This document shows positions 47,001 through 59,000 of a stretch of 64,000 nt of DNA, in pieces. Source of the DNA: Siphlonurus alternatus (lineage: Eukaryota > Arthropoda > Insecta > Ephemeroptera > Siphlonuridae); NCBI GenBank assembly GCA_949825025.1, contig OX463778.1, forward strand, positions 32,681,969 through 32,745,968, in the 5' to 3' direction. Positions within the stretch are counted from its first letter, which is position 1. Each line of letters opens with the position of its first letter. The notes beneath the pieces are model-generated. The model saw only the letters and a list, made by a program, of their open reading frames with translations. It ran no database searches and was not told where the DNA came from. The position numbers and the translations under genes were made by a program.

Positions 47001-49327
47001 TTAAAAGTTACACTGCAGTTGGCAATTCTGAGGAGAATACGTTGGAATGTGTGACGAAAGCGCAATCTCCCACCCACTTCCTCCCGCCGGACCGTGCGCA
47101 CAGTTTAACATTGAGAAGTATAGGGCATTATCCCTCTAGCCTTGTATAGAGCTCAATGGAACAAATAAAGTTAAGTGTTAGAATTAAATTGTTGTTTTGT
47201 TACGTAAACCATATTGGGGGAGATCGGAACATGACCATCTAGCTTTGACTATAAGGCAAAATTATGCCAAGCTAGCAATACTATTTACTAATGCTTGTTA
47301 TTTTGTTTCAGTTCATAGAAGAGAGACTGGACATGCTCAACTCTGGCTTGGGGTTCTCAGATGAGTTTGAGCTCGAGGCATGCAACTATTCTGACAAATC
47401 GAGCTCTCGCCTCAAGCAGCAGTACAAGGAGTGGGCAAGCACCATGAAGAAGGAGGGGAGCGCCTTCTTCAAGAGTGTCAAGAGCAAGGTTTGAATACGT
47501 CTTTCCAGGCTTGGGAGCCTCCGCTAGCATGGGAACTTAAATAAACAATAAATAAAAATGGAAACAGTGCTGGAATGCTGGAATATTTATGTATGGAATC
47601 ACCTTAAATATGTATTCAAATTTTTTAGAAATAAATTAATAAAGTTTATTAGAAAATAATTTTCCAGCAATCTAGCCTAACTAGCATCTAAACTTTAAAA
47701 AATAAATTAAATTACTTTTGGAGCTATCTTTTTTCCACACTTTTTCTTTATTTGCTTCTTAGGATGCCTGGTGTTTTTAGTTGCTTTATTTCTTTTACAG
47801 GCAAACCCAGCTGTGAAATCTGCTGTGAAAAGTGTAAGTATTAATAAGCAAAAACAATCGCTGCAAATTTGCACTTAATAATTTTCTTTTGCTTTTATGG
47901 TGTTTTTTTAATTTATTGCACAATGGGGTGCACTGCACTAGGGTTTAAGACCATGTTGATAAATGTATGAGAATGACTTAAAGTATGTTTCACAGGTCAA
48001 GGAGAGAGGCAAGGAGGTAAAGGAGCGTAGTCGCAGTGCATACAAGGGCATTAGGTCTCGGCTACGAGACATGCAGGGCCAAGGGATGGACTCTGTGGGC
48101 GATCCTGGGGGCAGCAGTAGCAGCAACAGCAGCAGTCTCACAGGGGCGGGGACTCTGCCCACCAAGCCCCGCTCCGCCCCCGCCTCCCCTACGGCAGCCC
48201 CCCGAAGACCCCGAACCATTGCGGACTCAAAGTTGCCAGCCACAGCCACCAAATCTTACCGAAAAGACCCGCAGTACAGGAGGCCAGGCACAGACCAGAG
48301 GTATTAGAAAGATGTAGAGGCTCTTAGAGCATTTTGTAAGAGAATAAATTGTTGTTTTATGTGAAATTTATCACAAGATTTTCATCTGAAATGATATGAT
48401 GATATGAATTTATTTCTTACTATTTACTGTATATATATAATGTTGGCACTCTATTCTTCTCTATTCTTAAATTAATTTGCATCTAAGAATGATTAAGATT
48501 GTTTTAAAATTTGTAATTTTAATATAGAAATACTGTAGTTATTTCTGCAGATTACATTCAGAGCCTCTTTTTGGGTAAAGTTAATCCTTGAACTAACACT
48601 TTTTGTTTACAGAGGTCGCTCGCTGTCTGGTGCTGTTGGCAGCCCTGCATCTTCCCCTGACTCTCTCTCACCTGACAAAGGTGCTCCACTGCAGATGTCC
48701 CCGCTTGACATGGACCTAATGGGTGACCTTCAGGACGTGATCTTTCGCAAGTGTCTGGAGCTCGAAGGAGACGAAGAACCTTTGGAGGGAACTACAGGAG
48801 AGAAACCTCCAGTTGACAGATCAGTAAGTCCCACCCTCGCTTGCACCCCTCCCTGGGCAATGGATGCTAGTAGTACCTGCTTGTTTTATGTTTTTTACAG
48901 TTGAAACCAGTTCGAAGTCTAGACACATCACAACAGACAAACAATAACACTACAGACTGGACCTTCCTTCGCACCCCAACTCCCCTCTCTCCCCAACGTT
49001 CCGCTCCTCCTCCAGTGGCTCCTCGCACCCCTCCCACCTTAGTGTCCGGTCCTCACGGAGGAGTCTCGAGTGTGCCCTTCATGGTTGTGGGGGAGGACCC
49101 TTCGTCGTCAGTGTTTGTTGTTGCTTGTCCACCTGAAGCACACGAGCTCGCTAGAATACCCCCGCCTAGGTCTCGCAAGCACAGAGCTCCCCAGCCCATA
49201 ATTAAACAGGTAACGTCCCTAGCAAACTTTCCACACTGCCTTTTCCTGCTTTGTAACTGTCTTGCACTTGTGTGTAGCAAGCAGGAGAAAACATAACCTA
49301 GATGCAATTAAAATTTTACCAGCTTTG

Positions 49328-49375
<48 letters not shown>

Positions 49376-50202
49376 TTATTTTAATTTGTTTTGTTTTGTT
49401 GTTTTTGTTTTGCAAGAATTCATTTTCGTATTTATTTATGTCATTGTTCTTAAATATATTAAATTCCACTCCTGTCCATATTTTACATGTATTACATTCA
49501 TTACGGCTAGGTTACAAGTTGTAAGCAAAGATTACACTTTCCTACGTAAACTTTACAAAGCTTAACTGATAATTTCGACAAGAGCATATTCAATTAAAAA
49601 TCATTTTTGTTATTATGTAAGTTTCCATTTTAATAAATTGAGTAAATGATTTACAAGAATTCATTGATAAATACATAGTAGAACAAAAATCAATAACATA
49701 TCTCTCTACTAATTATCAAGACTGCAAACAATTGTGAACATTAATACTGGCAAACATTTAAATTTCCAACGCTTAAAATATTTCTACCATACTTATCATT
49801 ATGTGATTTGTTTTCTAAATATCACATTCTCCATCACAGCAGGCACCACCGATAGGTGAGGATCTAATTCGTCTGGACTCTACACCAAGCGAGGACGACT
49901 TCGACCCTCTCAAGTCTTCGAGCAGGACTGGTGCTGCCTCGTCCTCATACTCGGCTGAGCTTCTGTCCCAGGCGCAGCAGACCAACCCTCTGTATCCGTT
50001 CTACGCCCCGCGACTGACGGGCCAGCCTCCGGCAGCACAGAGCTCGGCAGACAAGCAGCAGGACATTGACCTCCTGAAGGAGTATGGACTTGAGTTCGGA
50101 GCAAGCCCGGGAGGCAGCTGGCTGCACAGTCCTAGCAACCCCTTCAGTAACATCTCGTCATCAGCCCCACAGGCACAAGGACAGTGGGCAACGTTTGAAT
50201 AA
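44019..50202 (+). CDS. DENND1A: DENND1/connecdenn, Rab35 guanine nucleotide exchange factor
   Basis: Exons: 44019-44035, 44205-44360, 44885-45022, 45080-45215, 45575-45628, 45703-45960, 46028-46129, 46419-46646, 47312-47488, 47801-47833, 47996-48300, 48613-48823, 48901-49209, 49840-50202 (TAA). Phases join; 2487 nt, 828 residues. The start is a 17-nt coding exon reading MGSRI(R), as in vertebrate DENND1A (MGSRIK). A tripartite DENN module fills about 1-400 (FTFVLTSIDSKWTFGFCR; NLTEYYSAVD; ASMLYERRIV; MNWQHIFIPVLP; ETPFDDLESLP). In this family the module activates Rab35 on clathrin-coated vesicles and endosomes. The low-complexity tail ends with a clathrin box LIRLD (717-721), an EH-binding NPF (808-810) and a C-terminal WATF(E) (824-828) matching WETFE of DENND1A. 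Arthropods usually have a single DENND1, so the A suffix follows the best match from memory. Confidence 0.93.
46864..47158. mobile_element. 295-bp MITE in DENND1 intron
   Basis: Perfect ~32-bp terminal inverted repeats beginning CATTGAGCTCTATACAAGGC, flanked by the exact 8-bp direct repeat GAACAAAT (46856-46863, 47159-47166). The interior is GC-richer and has no coding frame. An 8-bp duplication fits hAT or P superfamilies; the CA start does not separate them. Confidence 0.92.
49329..49374. repeat. Poly(T) tract
   Basis: An uninterrupted T run of about 46 bases in the last DENND1 intron. It could be the poly(A) of an antisense retrotransposed sequence, but no element body was recognised next to it. 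Confidence 0.9.
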
Positions 50203-50332
50203 TATATAATCCTCGCTATATACCAAGAATTACATCAAAATATATTACGCTAAGCATTCCAGACTTCCATTATATTTCTTCCATATGTATTTCATAAAAT
50301 ACAAGGTTTTTAAACCTTTCGTTTGTGACAAA

Positions 50333-50338
50333 AATAAA
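50333..50338 (+). terminator. DENND1 poly(A) signal candidate
   Basis: AATAAA 131 bp after the stop codon, in an AT-rich context. Confidence 0.5.
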
Positions 50339-50523
50339 AACAGATAATTTATAGCTTATAAAAAATAGGAAAAAAATCAAACATATGCATGTTTATTTTG
50401 TTTTAAAAATTGTTTTATTTTAGTTGCAATAATACGTTAGTGTTTGGTTTTGACAGTGTGCTATTTAACTTAAATAGTGTTTGCTTAATATATTTTACAA
50501 TGCTTTTAATTTATTTATTATTA

Positions 50524-51513
50524 AATTGAGGGGAAGATAACACGATCAGCTGATCGACGTAGTCCCATTTGATTAACATATAAGCCTTAGCAACCTCATA
50601 AAAATTTTGATCTATTTTTTTTTTTTTTTTTTTTTAGAGACAGTCCTTAAAGTAGAGTAAGCGAAAAATTGACCGATGGTAAAGCTCATTCTCTTGCATG
50701 TAAAAAGTTACTTTGGAGCACCATAAATAAGCATCTGAAATCAGTTGAGACCGTCCTTCGTAAAAATTCTGAGCATTTGGGTCTAAAAGTCGATGACTTC
50801 GTCCATCTACTCAATGCTAACGCTCGAAAAATGTGGCTTCTTTTTTATTCGAACTTTAATTTCTGTCGCAATCTCCCGTAAAATGTGTTTAAAAAATATT
50901 CTAAGATAGAACATATTATGGTGAATCAGAAAGTGTCATGACCTTTATTAGCCCTTCATAAAAATTTTGAGAAAATTCTGATACAATACCAAAATCCGAG
51001 GCAAATTTTCATTTCAAATGTTGCGGTCTACGGGTTAACAGCTGACTGGATCAACGGGATCAACAACACTATATAACTTCAGCAGATGCTCGTTTTGCGC
51101 AACTTGCATAAATTTCTACTGCGCAGCTTTTGAGGAGCCGACGTAACTTTTTCGTATGCACATAAATAGTGCATGACGTCATTCCCGTCATGCACTGCAC
51201 ACTCAACTCGCTGACTCCTCTTTAATACCAAGAAGTTGCAAAAAAAAAAAAAAAAAATCCAAAACAATTGTACAAGCCGATTTTTTTTAAATTAAGTTTT
51301 TAAGTTTTGAGTATAGGGCTTTCCCATGGAGAGCTAAACTAAAAAATGAATTAAAAAAAATGTCTTGTACTATTGTTTTGAAATTTTTTCTGCTACTTTT
51401 TGATACTAAGGAGTGCCATGTCTCTAAAAAAAATTCAGAATTTTTATGAGGTTGCTGAGGCTTATATGTTAATCACATGAAAAAGCTGATCCGTGTTATC
51501 TTACCCTTAATGA
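50524..51513. mobile_element. ~990-bp transposon with ~110-bp inverted ends
   Basis: The left end (GAAGATAACACGATCAGCT, then ATTAACATATAAGCCTTAGC) is inverted at the right end (GCTGATCCGTGTTATCTTAC), which ends in TTAA at about 51510-51513; the left flank is a degenerate TTGA. The ends resemble families A and B, but the interior is unrelated and holds short frames only (for example 50669-50881, not recognised). A fragment of the same right end lies at about 11030-11203. Confidence 0.7.
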
Positions 51514-53895
51514 AGTTTAGGAAGAATTATTTTTAATCGTAAAAAGTCTTGTCTGCATAGCACAAAAATCAATTTATATATTTTCCCATCTGCGATATAT
51601 TTATTTCCTTTATATTTTATGTTTTTGTTTTGAAAAGCAAAAATGCAATGAAAGGAAAAGACTGTGAAACTAACATGATTATTCTTGCCCATTCACGCCA
51701 GTTTGGTGCTTTTATAATTAAGAGAGATTTAATTGGAGTTGATTGGCGTTTCACAGTAGCGGTGCTAGCAATGCTTTGCTCATTATTTTATAGACTGGGA
51801 GTCCTTATCTCTCATTAGTCAAATATTAATGTCTTTTTAATTAATTTAAACATAATTATAAGTAGAATGTTATTAAGTGGAGTATTATCGATATTTAAAA
51901 CTGATTTATATTAAATATTACTGTTTGTATGTTTGAAAATATGAATAAATTTTAACAATACTCAGTTGTTATTTCATGGGTGTCGTTTATGTTTGGTGTA
52001 AAAATTTCTCTCAACTTTTATTATTGGCTGTTTGCTGTGAATTTTTTTATAATGTTAATAATTGTATTGTATTTATAACAGCTTTTGTTTTGAGTGATGA
52101 TTATTATGTTTGTGAACTTGCCACCTAATTTATACTTAATTTACTTAAAGTTCTGTATTACTGAATATTTATCAATACAGTAATTTAACATTCAAAGCAT
52201 TACTATTAATTTTTCTGTAAACTCTCAACAAAATTCAAATTAACTTAAAACCATATGATATAAAGTATCTCACAAATAAGTCAAAATATTATTGTGTTAA
52301 TTTATATTAATACTGTAAAGTAGATACATGTGTGTATTGTATATGAAATATGCTAGTGTTAACATTAACAGAAGGAATGTAATATTTTCAACATTTGTAC
52401 TCTACAATAGCTGTGTACTGAAAGATTAATTAATTGCAATAGCTTGTGCTACCTATCAATAGTAGTCTTACTGTTAGATGAAAACTAACACATACACAGC
52501 ATTCCACTAATTTGATACATGCTATTTTGTTATGTAAAGATGTTAGCAAATTTCTTATTCTATTTATTTAAAAAAAAAATAAAATGTTTTTGCAAGGGGA
52601 AGGCCAATACAATTAAAAATAAATTTTTTGGAGTTAAAAAATTTAATACATTTGTCTCGTAGAAAAGAACTGTTTCTTACCGATTCCAAGGACAGCTTAT
52701 CCATCCAGTTTTTTAAATCCAAGATAAAATTTGTCACCAAACTTTCTGTGATAGTTAAGCTCGCCATAACCTGACGAACCAGTGAGTGAATTATATTAAT
52801 TGCTATTCTGGCTTTTTATGTGTTGTCTTATCATTGCATGTATTTAAAAGACTGGACCAAAATTGCAAGCTAGAATTAATTCTTTTGCTGTAAAAAGAAC
52901 TAAATATTTGAGAATATTCTTATTTCACAGGCCCCCCCTTTAATTTCTATAGCTGCAGACTTGTTGGTGGTTTTGTTTTCCTGCTTAATACTGCTTGGTT
53001 GTGGCTGCATAGACAGACAAAATCTCAATGAAGAATAAAATCTATAAAGAGCTGTTATAAATACATAAAATAGATCATTTGTTTCCAACATAATAAATAA
53101 TATACTAACACAATTTGTACTAGCCCTCTGTTAATTATTAAAACTGTGATAATTATAACTGTTTTGAGTTTTTAGATTACAATTAAAATGCACTACTTAG
53201 ATGAGAACACCAAAAATTACAGGGATTGAGGAATAATTTCAAAACTTCATCAGGGATTATTTATCATAAAAAATAAATTTCTTAAAAAAATACTTGTTCT
53301 GCATGGAACTCAGTCTCGGATGTCTCTATTGTCTCTTACAAAATTAAAAAAAGAAGTATGCCACAAAAATTAAATGTTTTTTATTTATTGTTTATGTACA
53401 TGGCACAGGACTAGCATTTATATAATTATATAATATATACTGTTAGGAAAAAAAAAAAAGCAACTTAAAAGTTTCATTCATAATATATGTGTTATTTTTA
53501 GTATTTCTGTGATTATAGTAAATTATATAAGGCATTTAATTCAAGTAAGTTGAGGTTAAATATTTTAATATAATATAATAATATACTAAAAAATATATTA
53601 TAAATTCTGCAAATGTATCAATTCTTATCTGCTGAACTATGAATTGTTGAATATATATAAAAGCATTAATTAATTTAATTCGATTCTATCTAATTTAATA
53701 CAATTTAGATTTTTTACTATCAAATTAAACACCTTAATATTGATATTAAAATTATAAATATAATTAAAAAAAACTACAAATTAAATTATATATTTGTTAA
53801 ATAATTGGAAGCTTAAAGTTATACACATAATTATACTTCCATTTTTTGTAAAAAATAAGTAAAACCATAGTAAATTAGTTAAGAATTAATTATTA
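51514..53895. other. Intergenic AT-rich stretch
   Basis: I see no exon-like, RNA-like or terminal-repeat signal in this part. Confidence 0.55.
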
Positions 53896-53899
53896 TTCA

Positions 53900-54027
53900 G
53901 GGGGGTCTTCAAATAACACCACTTAACCTAAACTTAGCCTAAGACAGTCTTAGCGCAACAATAAAGAATACGCTAAGACTGTCTTAATTTTAGGATTGTT
54001 GTTATTTGTGTTATCTGAAGACCCCCC
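53900..54027. mobile_element. 128-bp palindromic MITE
   Basis: Termini GGGGGGTCTTCAAATAACAC and complement, with TTCA directly repeated on both sides (53896-53899, 54028-54031). Most of the element folds back on itself, including AAGACAGTCTTAGCG and complement near the centre. Confidence 0.8.
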
Positions 54028-54040
54028 TTCAGGTATTTAA

Positions 54041-54451
54041 TTAAGGGTAAGCTCATGGAGGAAATAGACATCCATGGGTAAGCTCTAGATAACGCCACCA
54101 ATATGTTAAAAAAAAATCCCTCACACGAAAATATGAAAAAAAAAAAAAAATTAAAATGTTCTTCTCTACACACCCTATCAGTATATAGCTAAAATATGAG
54201 GTATACAAATACGATCTAGTTTTTGAGTTATGAATTTTTAAAGTTGACTAATTTAACATGGGATTTTCATTTCTCCATGTTAAAGTAGTCAACTTCAAAA
54301 ATTCATAACTCAAAACTATAGACCGAATTTGTATACCTGATATTTTAGCTATACTGATAGGGGGTGTAGAGGAGAACATTTTAAATTTTTTTCATAATTT
54401 TTGTGTGATGTTTTTTTTTTAACATTGGTGGCGTACATCTTGTACGCTTAA
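54041..54451. mobile_element. TTAA foldback element, family A, diverged copy
   Basis: TTAA at 54041-54044 and 54448-54451. The body matches family A (ATACGATCTAGTTTTTGAGT and complement), with a short extra segment near the left end that contains a partial second start. More diverged than the copies at 5759 and 24605. Confidence 0.8.
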
Positions 54452-54499
54452 TAAAAAATAACTTTTAAAATTTAAATGATATAAAATAATATATTAAAC

Positions 54500-54817
54500 T
54501 ATATTAAATTATCCCCTATGTAGCTAAGATATATCAGGTATACAAATTCAAGCTATCTTTTTGGTTATGAATTTTTAAAGTTGACTATATACTTTAACAT
54601 GGAGAAATGGAACGTCTGTGTTAAATTTATATATATAGTCAACTTTAAAAGTTCATAAAACTAAAAAAAAAACTAGCTCGAATTTGTACACCTGCTGATA
54701 TTTTAGCTACTGATAGTGGATGTAGAGGCCCGGAGAACATTTATTTATTTTTTCATAACTTTCATGTGTGGGACTTTTATTAACATTGGGCTGGCTTGTT
54801 ACCTTAATTACCCTTAA
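54500..54817. mobile_element. TTAA foldback element, highly diverged A/B relative
   Basis: Retains TATCAGGTATACAAATT, AAAGTTGACTA and complementary words, a GGAGAACATTT segment and a right end GTTACC...CCCTTAA with TTAA at 54814-54817. The left terminus is not recognisable. It lies just beyond the preceding copy, so old elements cluster here. Confidence 0.6.
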
Positions 54818-54987
54818 ATTATTACTTGTAAATTTCAAAAATGTTAATAAAAAAATAAAATCACATTATCATATTATATGTCCAAGGTATAAAACTGCAG
54901 AATTAAGGCAAATCTTGATTATAAATATTCTTTATATTCTCGATCGAGCTGAGATTATAATATATTATAATATTATATCTACATATA

Positions 54988-55080
54988 TGCGCGCATTGCG
55001 CGCGGCGGCGCTCTCTCACATGCAGCTCTCGAGCTGTATGAGAGCTAGCCCTTTCAGCTCGCTCGACGAGCTGGGAGCAT
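54988..55080. other. Isolated GC-rich, hairpin-rich patch
   Basis: About 90 bp with GCGCGC repeats and several overlapping imperfect palindromes (around CAGCTCTCGAGCTG, and AGCTCG/CGAGCT words) in an otherwise very AT-rich intergenic region. Too short and stop-rich to be coding. It may belong to the promoter region of the gene starting downstream. Confidence 0.4.
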
Positions 55081-55699
55081 ATAATAATATATGATAGGAC
55101 CTCCTTTTCGATCTGGATCTGCACGAGATTATTTTAAATATTTAATTTCACACCAAAAAATATTTATTAAAAAAAATGTATTTTTTGTTGAAATTTGTTG
55201 CTGTTTATTTTTATAGCAAAAAGAACTAAAAAGATGTAGGAAAATCTATGCATTTTTTTTTATTTATTATTATTTATTTATTTTTTTTTCAGGTATTTTT
55301 TACGATTATGCATCATGGGAAAATCTTTATATATTAATGCTATATAAAAGTAATATATTATATAAGTGATAATTAAATTCGAATCATACGTACAATCTTT
55401 TATTCGCGCGGTCGATCATTAAAAATTAAACAAGAAATATTTCCAAATAATCTATAATTTATTATATATTTAATTATAATACATGATTATAATATTAAGT
55501 TTCAATTCACGTACGAGGGTTAAATGAAAACATTATGCATTTAATAATACAAAAAAATTAAAGTAAATAATTAAATAGTTATGTATATTATATAGTTAAA
55601 AATATCAAAGTTGTAATATATTTAGCTAAAATTAAATCACGAATCATTAGTTATAAAAAGGAATCGACAGGGGTATTATAAAAAAAAAAAAAAAATAAA

Positions 55700-56009
55700 A
55701 AAAATTAACGCCTGAAGGTGGGTTTTGTATTGTGAAGCTCTGCTCTCTAACTCTCAGGTAGTCCCGTTGTTTTTCATCCGGAATGCTTTATACAGTGAAG
55801 GAGGGGAAAAGACGCTGCGCGGTGCGGTAACCACCGCCACCTCCTCCTCCGAACAACAAGTCTGAGGCCGTGGTGGAGACGGCAGTTCACGGCGGCGTCT
55901 CGGAGGCTGTGCTCCAGACGTTCTGCTCTTTCTTATTGACTGTGTACATGTGACCTCTCTCGGTGTATATACCTGGTTGTCGTCACCGCTGCTGCCTACC
56001 TGTATTAAC
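55700..56009 (+). promoter_or_regulatory. Probable non-coding first exon and promoter of the downstream gene
   Basis: A ~300-bp GC-rich island ends at a consensus donor (TTAACA|gtaagt at about 56009/56010). No long frame starts in it on the plus strand. The next exon-like sequence on the same strand, with a good acceptor, is the start-codon exon at 61450, so a ~5.4 kb first intron is plausible. Inference from composition and splice signal only. Confidence 0.45.
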
Positions 56010-59000
56010 AGTAAGTAGAACCACACGTCAGTGGTTTAGTGCGTGACATATAATTAATTGTATATATATGCAAATTACTTGCAGTATAATTTCTAAATTT
56101 TAATTGAAATGAAACGATATCTAAGAAAATCTGCAAAGATCGAACGCACTCTTGTAAATATATTATTAAGCGGAGATCGAAACACAACTTAAAATTATAG
56201 TCTATTTTTATATTTAATGCTGTGTATTAAATATGCAAATAATAATTAATCTAAATATTTACTAGACGAACAATTTTTGTTTTTTATAAATATTATATGC
56301 GTTATTTGTTTAGTTGAACTTCTGCTAACAAATTGTGTGACTATATAATTAAATATTATAATATATATATGGTTCAATAATTTGTTATTATCCTATAGCT
56401 GTTTAGATTTATAAATTGATTAAATTACATGGTAGTTACTATCATCTTATTAAATTTGGATTCATCAGTTTATCAGGGAAATCAGCATATTAATTATTAT
56501 ATATATTTAACAACGACTTAAATTTTATCCGATAAAATTACGAAAGAAATATTATATAGTTTCACATTTTTTAAAAAAATTATATTCATCAAGAACATAA
56601 TAATTATAAATTATCATTTTTTAATTAAATATATTTTTATAGTGTTAATTAGATACGAATAATATTCATATTATTTAAAATTATGATTTATTGTAATTTT
56701 TATTATTAAATACATAAACATTTAATTTTAGAAAATTCTATAATATTAATCGTGCATGTTGTTATTATTTTAAATTAGCCTTTTTCGCATATTTTATTAA
56801 CTTTAACATCACGACTTTATATAATTTACCAAATTTACATTAATTATTTTCTTATTATTATTTTAAAAATAATCTTTGTTGTTATTTTGTTTTTTAAGTG
56901 AATTTATAATATATATTTAAAGGGCCAATGTACTCATTTAATATTATTTCTCGTCATGATCAATTGTCGTATAATAATGTTCGACTAAGTTCAAGGCTAC
57001 CTAGTAAAGTCGTCGTTCTCTCCGTTCATATATAAGACGGCAAAAGATGCGAGATGCTGTTGCCTTGCTACATCAACCTTTTCGTTTTAAAAGGCTACAG
57101 GCTATTTACTGGTAACCAGAAATCTTCTCGCGTATACACAAGACAACCTTTTTTTATTGTATAATATTATATAAACAGTATCTTAGTTGAATACTAAATA
57201 TAATAAAAATTCAGTAGAAATAACTTTTTTATTGTAATATATGAAACAGTGAGACATTTAAACTGAAGTAATCAAAGTCTAGACATAATAATTTCATATC
57301 ATATGGTCCATTCTCATCTCATATATAATATATAGGAATGTCTTATTATTTGTAACACAAGAGGATGCTGAGAAGGAGTAACAGTTACGTGAGCGACACA
57401 CTTAAAAAAGTTTATGAAAATCTCTTCTGATGACAATGTAATAAAACCTTTCTTTTTTTTTATTATTATTTAAGAAGATGTATTTGAAATTTAGTACATA
57501 AAACGGTACTATTTACATAGCAACAATAGGTTATTATTTTTTTATTCAATGAATCTACAGTGAAAATATGTGATGATATTATAGTAATGTCATTCTTTAG
57601 GTTTTTTTAATGAAATGAAAACATGAATTAAGTCTAATAGTATTTGGTTTATGTATTATGTCTAATATATTATTAATAGTGCTCCTATGATACATGATAA
57701 ATGTGTAGTTTTTGTTATGTATGGTTAAAACTATGCATTATGATGTTATTATTTTTCTGTTTTCTTAAATTACTTAAAAATTAAACGTATGGCTAGTTTT
57801 CCAGTACGCAAAATACGCTAAAAATTAAAGAAAAAAAAATGTAATATGAGATTTGATTAAAATTTAGCACTGTTTTGTGGATAAATTAAACTGATTATAA
57901 AATTATAAACTGTTGATTAGAATATATTCAAAAAGGAAAAACATATATTTTGATAGAAAATAAACATGTTTTAAGCTGCAGATAAATGACATAAAATAAA
58001 ATAAATAAAGAATTGGTGATATATGCAAATTTAAATTTAAAATATCTGATATATTTGTTTTGTAAGGTCAGAAAACCTTTCTTCCTTCCAAGGTCGCCAA
58101 CTTCAGGTCTGTAATAATCAGGGTAGGACATCAACTTTACGCTCTTTTTCTCGCCACTCAGTCTGGCTAAACGTTTAGTATAAGTACTCTCGTCGTCACA
58201 TAAAACACATCTGTTGGAGAACTTAATGTCAACCATAGTAAAAAATAATCGTTATAGTGGGAACGATGGTGTGAAATTACATTTATAAGAGAAAATTTTC
58301 GTCACAGTAAGTCCAAAGATATTCGACTTTCATGGTCCGCTCGATCGAAGACAACACAGAGAATCGTCTACTGTTCCAAAGAACGATATATCAATTTGCA
58401 GAGTTAAGGGCGGATTCACATGGTGATTTTTACCATGCGACGCGACACGAATAATGCGCACTTGCTGTGACATCCATTGGCAGCCATATTTGGCGATTAA
58501 AAAAAAGAGCATCGCAATTAACGAGTTTCGCTGCCGCAACCTGGCGAATTCGCTCGCCGCATAGGATTTCACAGCTTGTGTGACAAAATCGCGTCGCATC
58601 GCCATTGTCGCCATCTGAATCCACCTTAAATAGTTAAATAGTGACTCCGTTGTGAAATTTAAGGACAATTAAAGATAATGTTATATAGTCTTTGGTAAGG
58701 TTTATATTAGAAAAAGAATTAGTGAATAATTATGGCATAAAATTTAAGTATCTTTCTGATTTATGACCTTTTTTTTATAGAAATATATGGCACTTCAATA
58801 TTAAATTCAAATATTATTCATCAACTTAAAAGTTTAAAATTCTTTGAAGCTTTAATGCATTGTCGGTGAATGTGAAGAATTATTTTTGAATTTATCATCA
58901 ATCGAGTTGTCAAAACTTTTTAATAGAAATAAATTCTAATAAAATTGCCGTTGTGTTTAGAGGATATAATAATTGTGAGAACTGAAAAGACCGATAACAG

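Noticed and set aside
55754..56026. 90-codon minus-strand frame in the GC-rich island
   Set aside because: Low-complexity Arg/Pro-rich translation; the plus-strand donor and position fit a non-coding first exon better.
58330..58668. 112-codon minus-strand frame
   Set aside because: Lies across a 226-bp TTAA MITE; no splice context or family resemblance.
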